This document shows, in pieces, positions 9,767-16,939 of a stretch of DNA of 64,000 nt. The DNA comes from Wenyingzhuangia marina. Lineage in GTDB: Bacteria; Bacteroidota; Bacteroidia; Flavobacteriales; Flavobacteriaceae. Both the position numbers and the translations under genes were made by a program. Positions within the stretch are counted from its first letter, which is position 1; every line of letters begins with the position of its first letter. The notes beneath the pieces are model-generated. The model was not told the origin of the DNA. It searched no databases and saw only the letters and a list, made by a program, of their open reading frames with translations. Location: contig NZ_FQXQ01000001.1 in assembly GCF_900130035.1 (NCBI RefSeq), forward strand, positions 62,001-126,000, written 5' to 3'.

Positions 9767-12034
9767 TTATTCAGTATATAATAGATAGTTATCAACTAAG
9801 TGAATTAAAGTACGATTGGCAAGGTTATTACTCTGTGCTGGAATAAAACTAGCCAACCTATTTCCATTATCTGTAAATATTAAGTCACCTGGGGCACTTG
9901 CTATATTTACATATGTCTTTTCACCTAATTCCGTTTTAAGTAAAGTTTCTGACAATCCATTTACCAAACCATCATCAGAAGCAGTTCTAGTAGCTATAAT
10001 GTGATACTTAAGAAAAGTAGCTATCTGCTCTTCTTCGATCACATCTGCAGCTGAACCAACCGTTGGATCTCCTGGCAATACACCATCTAATACAGCTTGT
10101 TCAATTGCAGCATTGTTTGGAATTATAAAAGTGTAAGAAGTTCCTAATTCTACCCCATCTATAGAACCTACTGTATTATCAAAAATTGGACTATTATTTA
10201 AGTAATTATAAAAATATTCAAATTCAGATCCTGGTTGAGTTGCAAGAGTTTGTAATACAGCTCCTGGGAAGTTCTCAGCTGGTTGTAACAAATTATCTAT
10301 ATAATAAGTACGCCCATTAGATTGTTCTTCATATCTAGGTTGCCCAGTAGAGGCATCTATTTTTAAATTTACACGATTTCCTAATTCATCATTTCCAGCA
10401 GTCCAAAGTTGGTTGTTTTCCCACTTTATGTATTCTCCAGCTAAATCAACATCTCCAGATCTAATAATACCAGAACCTGAAAGATCATCTAACTCACCAT
10501 TTGGTGTTGGTACTATACCATTAAACAAAACTCTTAACAATCTATTTCTTGCTAAAGTCCCTCTAACTTCATTTCCGTTTATATCTACATAAACCCATTC
10601 TGTTCTATTAATATCATAGTCAAAACCTAATTCCCCTAGAACAGTATCTGAAGGTAAGAATAAAGTATAATTACTATAAATATTACTTATAATCTCCTTA
10701 TAGCCAGAACCATCATTAAACAAACGTGTTGCTAAAGTAAACTCTGGATCTAGATAAGCAGATGTATAAACACTGTAAAACAAATTTGATTCTTGAATTT
10801 TATTAGTACCATAAAAGAAACCATTACTTAAGATTTGTGCATTCTTTTTTTGAGTTACAGGATCAATATCAATATCGGCATTTAAATCAATACGAATATC
10901 CTCTTCTAATGCATTACTAAAACCGGCTGCTTTTGATGGCCATACAGAGTTCTGAACCATATGCGCATTAAAGAAATCTTCAAATACATATTTTGGTAAT
11001 TGATTTAAAGATGTATAGTTTTTTAGCAACACTTCATCTATAAAAGTTTGAAGCACTGTATTGTTTGGAACAAATAAAGTATACCCGTCAGTTTGAGCAT
11101 CGTTATCATCACTTTTTAAATAATTTTCATTATTTGGAGAAAAAATTAAAGCTGGATCATATGTTTTCAACAAAACCTCATCAGTCTTACCCGTGTAGTT
11201 AAAATAAGCTGTTGTAGCATCTTGATTTACAGGATATTCAACAAGATGCTCCTCTAATAATTCTCTAAAAAGACTATAATTAGGACTTTCTTGTAATTTC
11301 TTATCTAGGCTAGGTAAAGGCAATAATACTTTATTTGACTCATGAATAATACCATTCTCAGCTACAATATCAGCATTTATAACCTCTGCATCTAAAACAT
11401 TAAACCCCATATAATTAGCATCTGGATAAAAATAATTATAATCAGAAGCTCCTAATCCATTAGCTGTCATAAATTCATCCATGAAATAAGAGATATGTTT
11501 ATTATTGTTATCTCCCGACACATATGGAATACTTCCTTCAGCATTATTTCTGTTTGACTGAATTAATACTTTATTCCCACTACCTACGGATACATTTTCT
11601 TCATAACCAACATAATAAGCAGTTCTTCTTTTAAAAGCCATATCTTCCATCCAACCAGCTGGAGATTGATAATCGGACATTCTTTCTGTACGAAAGGCAT
11701 TGTAAATTAGTGCGTATTTAACTATTTTAACAGCTGTAGTATCTTCAACAGCAGCTGCATTAGCATAACCTTGCTCTTGAAAAAATTCAGCAAAAGCTGC
11801 ATCATTAGGAGCTATCATTGTCCAATAACCAGATTTACCTAAAATATCTTTATATCCTGCTTTTTCAATTAATGCAGTTAGACTGGTAAAGTTACCACGT
11901 GCCACTAATTGTTGATAAATAGGATCTTCAAGGCTGTCTGGTCTTTCATAATACTTATTTACCTCATCTTTGCTACAGCTAGTAAAAAGAATTAAAGGCA
12001 AGAAAAGCAAATAATAGCGTATCATTTTCTTCAT
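9767..12034 (-). CDS. Large lipoprotein with four FAS1 (fasciclin) domains
   Basis: 755 aa. Lipoprotein signal ending LFTSC (Cys20). Four FAS1-like repeats can be followed: about 40-240 (YWTMIAPNDAAFAEFF; GIIHESNKVLLPL), 240-415 (YTLFVPNNTVLQTFI), 418-590 (YTLFLPSDTVLGELG; TYYIDNLLQP) and 595-755 (YTFIIPNNAAIEQAV; LIHLVDNYLL). No enzyme motif is seen. As first gene of a FAS1-SusC-SusD-FAS1-FAS1-SusC operon it is probably a surface-exposed binding or adhesion component of the uptake complex. Transcription is predicted from a CAGGA-type promoter about 200 nt upstream, leaving a long structured leader. A polysaccharide-related role rests on co-regulation with the neighbouring glycosidase genes, not on biochemistry of the family. 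Confidence 0.88.
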   Translation of the reverse strand: MKKMIRYYLLFLPLILFTSCSKDEVNKYYERPDSLEDPIYQQLVARGNFTSLTALIEKAGYKDILGKSGYWTMIAPNDAAFAEFFQEQGYANAAAVEDTTAVKIVKYALIYNAFRTERMSDYQSPAGWMEDMAFKRRTAYYVGYEENVSVGSGNKVLIQSNRNNAEGSIPYVSGDNNNKHISYFMDEFMTANGLGASDYNYFYPDANYMGFNVLDAEVINADIVAENGIIHESNKVLLPLPSLDKKLQESPNYSLFRELLEEHLVEYPVNQDATTAYFNYTGKTDEVLLKTYDPALIFSPNNENYLKSDDNDAQTDGYTLFVPNNTVLQTFIDEVLLKNYTSLNQLPKYVFEDFFNAHMVQNSVWPSKAAGFSNALEEDIRIDLNADIDIDPVTQKKNAQILSNGFFYGTNKIQESNLFYSVYTSAYLDPEFTLATRLFNDGSGYKEIISNIYSNYTLFLPSDTVLGELGFDYDINRTEWVYVDINGNEVRGTLARNRLLRVLFNGIVPTPNGELDDLSGSGIIRSGDVDLAGEYIKWENNQLWTAGNDELGNRVNLKIDASTGQPRYEEQSNGRTYYIDNLLQPAENFPGAVLQTLATQPGSEFEYFYNYLNNSPIFDNTVGSIDGVELGTSYTFIIPNNAAIEQAVLDGVLPGDPTVGSAADVIEEEQIATFLKYHIIATRTASDDGLVNGLSETLLKTELGEKTYVNIASAPGDLIFTDNGNRLASFIPAQSNNLANRTLIHLVDNYLLYTE

Positions 12035-12087
12035 TATTTGTTATTTAGATTAGTTAGTTGTTTAAATTAATTTAAGCTTGTACGACC

Positions 12088-12124
12088 TTTTCTCATTCTA
12101 CCAGTAGATCTGGTATAGAGAAAA
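12088..12124 (-). promoter_or_regulatory. Leader hairpin upstream of the four-FAS1 gene
   Basis: The arms TTTTCTC/GAGAAAA (7 bp) and TACCAG/CTGGTA (6 bp) enclose the loop TAGAT, with a small internal loop between the two stems. It lies about 55-90 nt before the start codon, inside the predicted leader RNA. On the minus strand the 3' arm ends in four Us only, so it could be a weak attenuator, a stabilising stem or a protein-binding site. Which one cannot be decided from sequence. Confidence 0.45.
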
Positions 12125-12208
12125 ACATAAGAATTAGAAGATTAGATCGTCATTTGATTTTTCATCGTCTAGATAGTTGTTTAGTTTAGTTATTAAAAGT
12201 TGTTTAGT

Positions 12209-12238
12209 TTAATCGTTTATTTCAAAGTAAACGATTAA
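12209..12238. promoter_or_regulatory. 11-bp inverted repeat at the predicted transcription start
   Basis: TTAATCGTTTA and TAAACGATTAA form perfect 11-bp arms separated by 8 nt. The predicted transcription start of the FAS1-SusCD operon (about 12235, from the -7 box at 12249-12242) falls inside it. It is either an operator for a dimeric repressor or a hairpin at the extreme 5' end of the mRNA. The half-site TCGTTTA recurs as a palindrome at 12337-12352. Confidence 0.45.
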
Positions 12239-12241
12239 CAT

Positions 12242-12287
12242 CAAAAGTATTAAAACTTATAGCTTCACCCCGTCCTGCACTATCCTG
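12242..12287 (-). promoter_or_regulatory. CAGGA direct-repeat promoter of the FAS1-SusCD operon
   Basis: Read on the minus strand: CAGGA (12287-12283), 5 nt, CAGGA (12277-12273), 23 nt, then the -7 box TACTTTTG (12249-12242), a perfect match to the Bacteroidota TAnnTTTG. It is one of five copies of the same module in the window. The proximal repeat occupies the place of the -33 element, as expected for activator-dependent promoters. Confidence 0.72.
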
Positions 12288-12336
12288 TTATCTTTACATT
12301 TTTACATTTATTACATGCTTTTTTTTATGATTTCAC

Positions 12337-12352
12337 TAAACGAAATCGTTTA
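12337..12352. promoter_or_regulatory. Possible operator palindrome TAAACGA-AA-TCGTTTA
   Basis: 7-bp perfect arms around a 2-nt centre, about 50 bp upstream of the CAGGA repeats. It shares the TCGTTTA half-site with the inverted repeat at 12209-12238. The form resembles LacI-type operators, but no LacI-family gene is in the window. Confidence 0.35.
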
Positions 12353-12471
12353 TTTATTACCAAATAATAACCTATAAGCTTAAAAAACAAGATTCGAAAA
12401 CTCCAAACATTAACGATATCTAATGACTATATTTATTTTTATTTCCCTTAATCAAGGATTAATGAAACAAG

Positions 12472-12509
12472 AAAAAGGGTGTAAATAATAAACAATCATC
12501 TACACCCTT
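12472..12509 (-). terminator. Rho-independent terminator after the rhamnose mutarotase gene
   Basis: On the minus strand the stem AAGGGTGTA/TACACCCTT (12509-12501 with 12483-12475) encloses a 17-nt loop and runs into TTTTTC. It follows the rhamnose mutarotase stop codon by about 35 nt and closes the sulfatase-GH43-mutarotase unit. Confidence 0.7.
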
Positions 12510-12544
12510 GTATGGAATATTTTTCTCAAATATTAAATTTTGCT

Positions 12545-12871
12545 TTAATCCATATGAAAAACTTCTTTTAAAGGTTTTTCTACAGGGGAATTATCTGGGT
12601 TGGTATCCATAATATCTCCCATATAAGCCCACCATTTTTTTACTATAGGATGATTTGGCAACAAGCTACTATCAAAATCCTTATTAAGTTTTTGTACTGC
12701 AAAAAGAATCAAAGTTTCTTCATCTAAAAAAATACTATAATCTTGAATCCCTGATTCAGACAATAGTGTTTCTAATTCAGGCCAAATTTCATCGTGTCGT
12801 TTTTTATACTCTGCCTCAAATCCAGGCTTTAACTTCATTTTAAAAGCATTTCTAACTATATCTTTTTCCAT
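12545..12871 (-). CDS. rhaM: L-rhamnose mutarotase
   Basis: 108 aa, the normal length of the family. It interconverts alpha and beta anomers of L-rhamnose in the cytoplasm so that the isomerase pathway receives the right form. The diagnostic N-terminal motif KPGFEAEYKKRHDEIWPEL contains Tyr22 and His26, equivalent to the active-site Tyr and His of the E. coli enzyme, and is followed by DYSIFLDEETLILFA and a WWAYMGDIMDTNPD segment. No signal peptide. It is the third gene of a sulfatase-GH43-mutarotase unit, starting 2 nt after the GH43 stop. Its presence is the most direct evidence that the locus releases rhamnose. A related fucose mutarotase activity cannot be fully excluded, but the motif fits the rhamnose family. 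Confidence 0.9.
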   Translation of the reverse strand: MEKDIVRNAFKMKLKPGFEAEYKKRHDEIWPELETLLSESGIQDYSIFLDEETLILFAVQKLNKDFDSSLLPNHPIVKKWWAYMGDIMDTNPDNSPVEKPLKEVFHMD

Positions 12872-12873
12872 TT

Positions 12874-13881
12874 TTATGGTTTTAAATTTATTTGTACAGG
12901 CAAATTACGATTGCATATAATATTTCCGTTTAAATATTCTAATTCCGCTACTTGAATAGAGGTTCTTCTTGTTTGGGTGTTATCTTTCCCCTCATTTTCT
13001 GCAGTTCTACCCGGATGTGTAAAATAAAAAACATAAGCACTACCATCGTTTACGATTACATCTGGATGTCCACCTTTTACTCCATCATCTTTTCCTGTTC
13101 CAGGCATTTGCAAAATATTTTTCTCTTGTCTTTTCCAATCAACAAAATCATCTGAAGCATAAACCCCTAAACCTTTCCAAGCATCGTTCATCATCCAATT
13201 TTTTCCTTTCCATGTAAAAACCACAGGTCCTTCCCCTCTATCTTTAACTACTTTTACTCCACTATCTACCCAATGATATAAATCTTTACTATCAGCATAA
13301 TAAATAGATTTTCCATCATTTTCATTGTTGTAATACATTCTGAAAGTCCCATCAGGCAACTGAAAAACATCCGCATCTATACATCGCTCTGAAGCTAGGG
13401 TTAATTTTGATTGATATCCCCAATCCATTAAGTTTTTGCTAGTTAAATGAATAATATATCTGGGGTGATACCAATCTTTAAAAATACCTGGCACAATAGT
13501 TAAATACATATGATAAGTATTTTTGTACTTAATTACCTCAGGAGCCCAATAAGTAACATCTTTTAGATGATAATTAATATTACAAGTATCCTTATAAGTC
13601 CAATGCGCACCATCGGTAGATTCTGCAACCCCAATTTTAGTCCCGTGAACCCAATCAATTCCTTTAATAGAAGTATCATTGGCTCTTCTATTGGTATAAA
13701 ACATCAACCATTTTTGTTCTTCATCACTCCAAATAATGGAAGGATCTGCTGCCCCATCAAAAACAGGATCTCTAAACAATGGCTTATCAGCAATATTCTT
13801 TTCGTTATGCTGTGCTTTTATAGAAACCGAACACATCACCAACAAGAACATCAAAATAACTTTATATGATATTTGATACAT
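12874..13881 (-). CDS. Secreted GH43-like five-bladed beta-propeller glycosidase
   Basis: 335 aa from the ATG at 13881, which gives a clean signal peptide (MYQISYKVILMFLLVMCSVSIKAQ is the N-terminus up to about residue 24) and a 10-nt gap after the sulfatase stop. An in-frame ATG at 13908 would overlap that gene and spoil the signal. Family residues are visible: Asp46 in GAADPSII (general base), Asp169 in CIDADVF (pKa modulator) and Glu217 in GEGPVVF (general acid), with WAPE at 112-115. GH43 members are mostly arabinosidases, xylosidases or galactosidases, and the related GH117 propellers are also possible. The linkage cut here is unknown. It is flanked by sulfatase and rhamnose mutarotase genes. 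Confidence 0.85.
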   Translation of the reverse strand: MYQISYKVILMFLLVMCSVSIKAQHNEKNIADKPLFRDPVFDGAADPSIIWSDEEQKWLMFYTNRRANDTSIKGIDWVHGTKIGVAESTDGAHWTYKDTCNINYHLKDVTYWAPEVIKYKNTYHMYLTIVPGIFKDWYHPRYIIHLTSKNLMDWGYQSKLTLASERCIDADVFQLPDGTFRMYYNNENDGKSIYYADSKDLYHWVDSGVKVVKDRGEGPVVFTWKGKNWMMNDAWKGLGVYASDDFVDWKRQEKNILQMPGTGKDDGVKGGHPDVIVNDGSAYVFYFTHPGRTAENEGKDNTQTRRTSIQVAELEYLNGNIICNRNLPVQINLKP

Positions 13882-13891
13882 TTTAAAAATC

Positions 13892-15280
13892 TTATTTAAG
13901 TTCAACATTTACTGTTTTATCGTCTTTTACAAATTGATTTTGCAATAATATTTTTAACCTTACCAACACCTCTGGTTTTTGATTGACTAAATCTTGTTTT
14001 TCTTCAGGATCTTCATCAATATTGTATAATTGATATAAAGCAGCAGAACCATCTTTATGTCTTGTTCTAATAATTTTATAAGGTTGATGAATTAAACTTT
14101 CCTGTTTATGCCCTCTTACATAAATATCATGATTGGTTTTAACTTTAGCATCCGTAATAGATGGCCAAACATTAACACCTTCAACATCTTTCGGAATCTC
14201 TTTATTGATTAATGATAAAATGGTAGGCATTACATCACTAACAGACATATAGTTCCAATTTTCTTGATTCTTTATATGATTTTTCCAATACACAATTGCA
14301 GGAACTCTTATAGCTCCTTCATAATTTGAAGTTTTCCAATCTTTTAACGGATAATTACTTCCCAGTACATCATTTGCTTTAAACTTTCCGTTGTATTGAT
14401 AGGTTGGATTCCAATCTTCCATCGCTCCGTTATCACTCATAAATACAACCAAAGTATTTTCTTCTAAACCTTCATCTTTTAAAGTTTTTAACACTTTACC
14501 AATACTATGATCTAAATGAGACATGGCTGCTGCAAAATCTCTACGAGAATCATTTTTAATCGTTTCTAAATACGGTTCTTTCCATTTATCTTCTTCTTGT
14601 AAAGGAAAATGGGGAGCACTGTAAGCCAATTGCATATAAAAGTTTTTAGCTACATTTCTTTTCTTAGTCATCCATTCAATCGCTTCTTTGGTAACTAAAT
14701 CTGTGGTATGACCTTCTTCTTCAATCATGTTATTATTTCTATACCAACTTGCATCACCATTTTTATATCTGTGTGTATATTGATCTATTTGACCATGAAG
14801 AAATCCATAAGAATAATCAAACCCGAAAGCATTTGGACCATTAGAAATATCTAACCCTAAATGCCATTTACCAAACAAAGCATTTTCGTAATTGTGCTTT
14901 TTTAAAGCCTGTGGCAAAGTAGTAATAGAATCTGGCAAAGTTTTATTACTTTTTCCACTAATGGGAGCTACAACACCAATTCTACTAGAAGGCATTCCTG
15001 TTAACAGCGATACACGAGAAGGAGAACAAGTAGGGTTTGCATAAAATCGATTTAATTTTACTCCTTTACTAGCCAAAGCATCAATATTGGGTGTATTGAT
15101 TTCGGAACTATTATAACCAACATCATTCCAACCCGCATCATCAGCAATGATGACTAAAACATTTAATCCTTTTTCTAAAATATCCACATTAGCTTTTTTT
15201 GATTTTTGTTGACAAGCAGTGAATACCGATAAAAAAAGAAATGGTAAAATTTGATAATATTTCATTTTAACTCTAGTCAT
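13892..15280 (-). CDS. Type I (S1) sulfatase lipoprotein
   Basis: 462 aa. It hydrolyses sulfate esters, most likely from a sugar of the glycan handled by this locus. The formylglycine motif is CSPSR with Cys85 as the residue to be converted, the metal site begins with Asp47-Asp48 (IIADDAGWNDVGY), and the LLTGMPSSR and GKWHLG motifs are in place. The signal ends FTAC, so it is probably a lipoprotein. A second ATG at 15265 starts directly at the signal peptide (MKYYQILPF) and is equally plausible. Transcription is predicted from a CAGGA promoter that places the mRNA start about 20 nt before the first ATG. The anaerobic or aerobic maturase it needs is not in the window. The sulfatase subfamily cannot be assigned by eye. 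Confidence 0.92.
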   Translation of the reverse strand: MTRVKMKYYQILPFLFLSVFTACQQKSKKANVDILEKGLNVLVIIADDAGWNDVGYNSSEINTPNIDALASKGVKLNRFYANPTCSPSRVSLLTGMPSSRIGVVAPISGKSNKTLPDSITTLPQALKKHNYENALFGKWHLGLDISNGPNAFGFDYSYGFLHGQIDQYTHRYKNGDASWYRNNNMIEEEGHTTDLVTKEAIEWMTKKRNVAKNFYMQLAYSAPHFPLQEEDKWKEPYLETIKNDSRRDFAAAMSHLDHSIGKVLKTLKDEGLEENTLVVFMSDNGAMEDWNPTYQYNGKFKANDVLGSNYPLKDWKTSNYEGAIRVPAIVYWKNHIKNQENWNYMSVSDVMPTILSLINKEIPKDVEGVNVWPSITDAKVKTNHDIYVRGHKQESLIHQPYKIIRTRHKDGSAALYQLYNIDEDPEEKQDLVNQKPEVLVRLKILLQNQFVKDDKTVNVELK

Positions 15281-15308
15281 TTTATCTTGTTTTTAACAAA
15301 ACTGACGA

Positions 15309-15353
15309 TAAATCTATAATAATAAAAACTACACGGTATCCTGCACCATACTG
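15309..15353 (-). promoter_or_regulatory. CAGGA direct-repeat promoter of the sulfatase unit
   Basis: Minus strand: CAGTA (15353-15349, one mismatch to CAGGA), 5 nt, CAGGA (15343-15339), 22 nt, -7 box TAGATTTA (15316-15309). The predicted start of transcription is near 15302, giving a leader of about 20 nt before the ATG at 15280. It shows the same geometry as the other four PUL promoters. Confidence 0.72.
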
Positions 15354-15365
15354 CTATTAACAACA

Positions 15366-15400
15366 AAAAGCACCACAACCCTGAGGCTATGATGCTTTTC
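15366..15400 (-). terminator. Rho-independent terminator of the SusC/SusD unit
   Basis: On the minus strand AAAAGCA (15399-15393) pairs with TGCTTTT (15372-15366). The stem continues inwards through mixed Watson-Crick and G-U pairs, and the 3' arm runs into TTTTTG. It sits 27 nt after the susD stop and immediately upstream of the sulfatase promoter, separating the two units. Confidence 0.7.
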
Positions 15401-15426
15401 TAATTAACATAAACTAACTATCTATA

Positions 15427-16917
15427 CTAGTTATATCCTTCATTTTGTTGATACAATCCTTCTTTTACCGTAATTTGATTAGACGGAACAGGATAAATGA
15501 CAAAATCTTCTTTCATGGTAGCAATTTTACCCGAAACATCATCGTTTGTAATCCACGCATTCATCACTTGCACTACTTTACCTGTACGAACCAAATCTGC
15601 CCATCGGGTATTTTCCCCTGCAAACTCCAATCTTTTTTCAGCCAACAAACCATCAATATCTACATTTGCTAAATTCCCTACTAAACCTGCTCTTGTCCTA
15701 ATGAAATTCACAGGTGTATCCACATCTGTTTGTCTTCCTGTATTACTCATTAAAATAGCTTCTGCTCTCATTAACTGAACATCTGTATATCTTATTACAG
15801 GATAATTCAACCCCCAGTCAAACCTATCACGACCCTTAAAATTTAAATCTATATACTTTCCATAAAAAGTAACATCATTAAATATATTATTTTCATCAGT
15901 ATAACCATCTATTATAGTAACATCATCTCTTACATCTAAAAGATCATAGCTATTGATTAAATCTTCTGAAACTCTTTTATTATCTTCTCCATTAGTAAAT
16001 CCTGCCCCATTAGCTCTCAAATAAGCATCAGGAACTGTAATAGATGGATAATCTGCCCCTACTTCTGCACCTGAATTATATTGAATATCAAAAATAATTT
16101 CTGAATTATTCTCATTATCATAATCAAAAATAGTAGCATAGTCATCTTCGTAATCAAACGGACCGTTGTTAATAACATCGTCAAATAGGTCGATAGCTAA
16201 ATTATACTCTCCACTATTTAAACCAGGCCCTTCTATTCCATAAGTAGGTCCAGATTTTGTTAAATAAACTTTCCCTAACATGGCTTTTGCTGCCCAAGAA
16301 GTGGCTTTCCCTAATTGATTTCCAGAAAAACTAGGAGGCAACAATGAAATAGCTGCATTTAAGTCTGAAACGATTAAATTGTATATTTCAGAAACATCAC
16401 TTCTCCCTATTTCTAATGTTTGAGCAGGCGTATATACTTGATCTATCAAAGGAACTTTCCCAAAAGTTTTCACCAAATCAAAATAGAAAAAAGCTCTTAA
16501 AAACTTAGCTTCTCCTTCCATCCTTTCTCTAGTAGCCTGATCTGAAACCACATTATCATTTAAAGACTCTAAAATGGTATTTACCCTTAAAATCCCCTCA
16601 AAATTAGTATCCCAAACATCACTTAAATAAGTATTGGTAGCAATGCTATTATCTAAATTATTAACAGGCTCAAAAGGTCTTACTCCTGTCTCTGTAATTG
16701 CATACATATTATCAGACCTTACTTCTTGCAAGTGAAATTGAGTATCTGGAAAAAAACGTAACGTACTATAAGCTCCATTTATAGCTATTTCAAACTCCTC
16801 TGTATTTGAATAAAATCCATTAGCTCCCAAATCTGATATTGGAGACTGATCCAATTCATCCGTTGAACACGAAACGAACCAAATGGATAAAATCGCTGTT
16901 ATAAATATATTTTTCAT
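15427..16917 (-). CDS. SusD/RagB family glycan-binding lipoprotein
   Basis: 496 aa. Lipoprotein signal ending WFVSC (Cys17), then STDELDQSPISDLGANGFYS, the classical mature start. TPR-like helices around LRAFFYFDLVKTFGKVPLI and the C-terminal domain with YPVIRYTDVQLMRAEAILM and EKRLEFAGENTRWADLVRTG identify the family. It pairs with the SusC encoded 22 nt upstream to form an outer-membrane uptake complex. No susE/susF-type gene follows: a terminator comes next, in contrast to the first SusCD set, which carries FAS1 proteins. Ligand unknown, but co-regulated with rhamnosidase and sulfatase genes. Confidence 0.95.
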   Translation of the reverse strand: MKNIFITAILSIWFVSCSTDELDQSPISDLGANGFYSNTEEFEIAINGAYSTLRFFPDTQFHLQEVRSDNMYAITETGVRPFEPVNNLDNSIATNTYLSDVWDTNFEGILRVNTILESLNDNVVSDQATRERMEGEAKFLRAFFYFDLVKTFGKVPLIDQVYTPAQTLEIGRSDVSEIYNLIVSDLNAAISLLPPSFSGNQLGKATSWAAKAMLGKVYLTKSGPTYGIEGPGLNSGEYNLAIDLFDDVINNGPFDYEDDYATIFDYDNENNSEIIFDIQYNSGAEVGADYPSITVPDAYLRANGAGFTNGEDNKRVSEDLINSYDLLDVRDDVTIIDGYTDENNIFNDVTFYGKYIDLNFKGRDRFDWGLNYPVIRYTDVQLMRAEAILMSNTGRQTDVDTPVNFIRTRAGLVGNLANVDIDGLLAEKRLEFAGENTRWADLVRTGKVVQVMNAWITNDDVSGKIATMKEDFVIYPVPSNQITVKEGLYQQNEGYN

Positions 16918-16939
16918 TTGTGTTGTTGTTTTTTTGTGA

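Larger units (their letters stand above)
12035..12544. other. 510-bp intergenic region: leader, promoter and terminator
   Basis: No gene is visible. From left to right it holds a structured leader of the FAS1-SusCD operon (hairpin 12088-12124; 14-bp direct repeats AGTTGTTTAGTTTA at 12175-12188 and 12198-12211), an inverted repeat at 12209-12238, the CAGGA promoter at 12242-12287, a second palindrome at 12337-12352, and a terminator at 12472-12509 for the converging rhamnose mutarotase unit, which is read on the same strand. Confidence 0.7.

Noticed and set aside
12209-12352. Firm call of LacI operators
   Set aside because: The symmetry fits, but no LacI-family gene is present and the centre of the first repeat is too wide for a classical site, so it is kept only as a possible operator.
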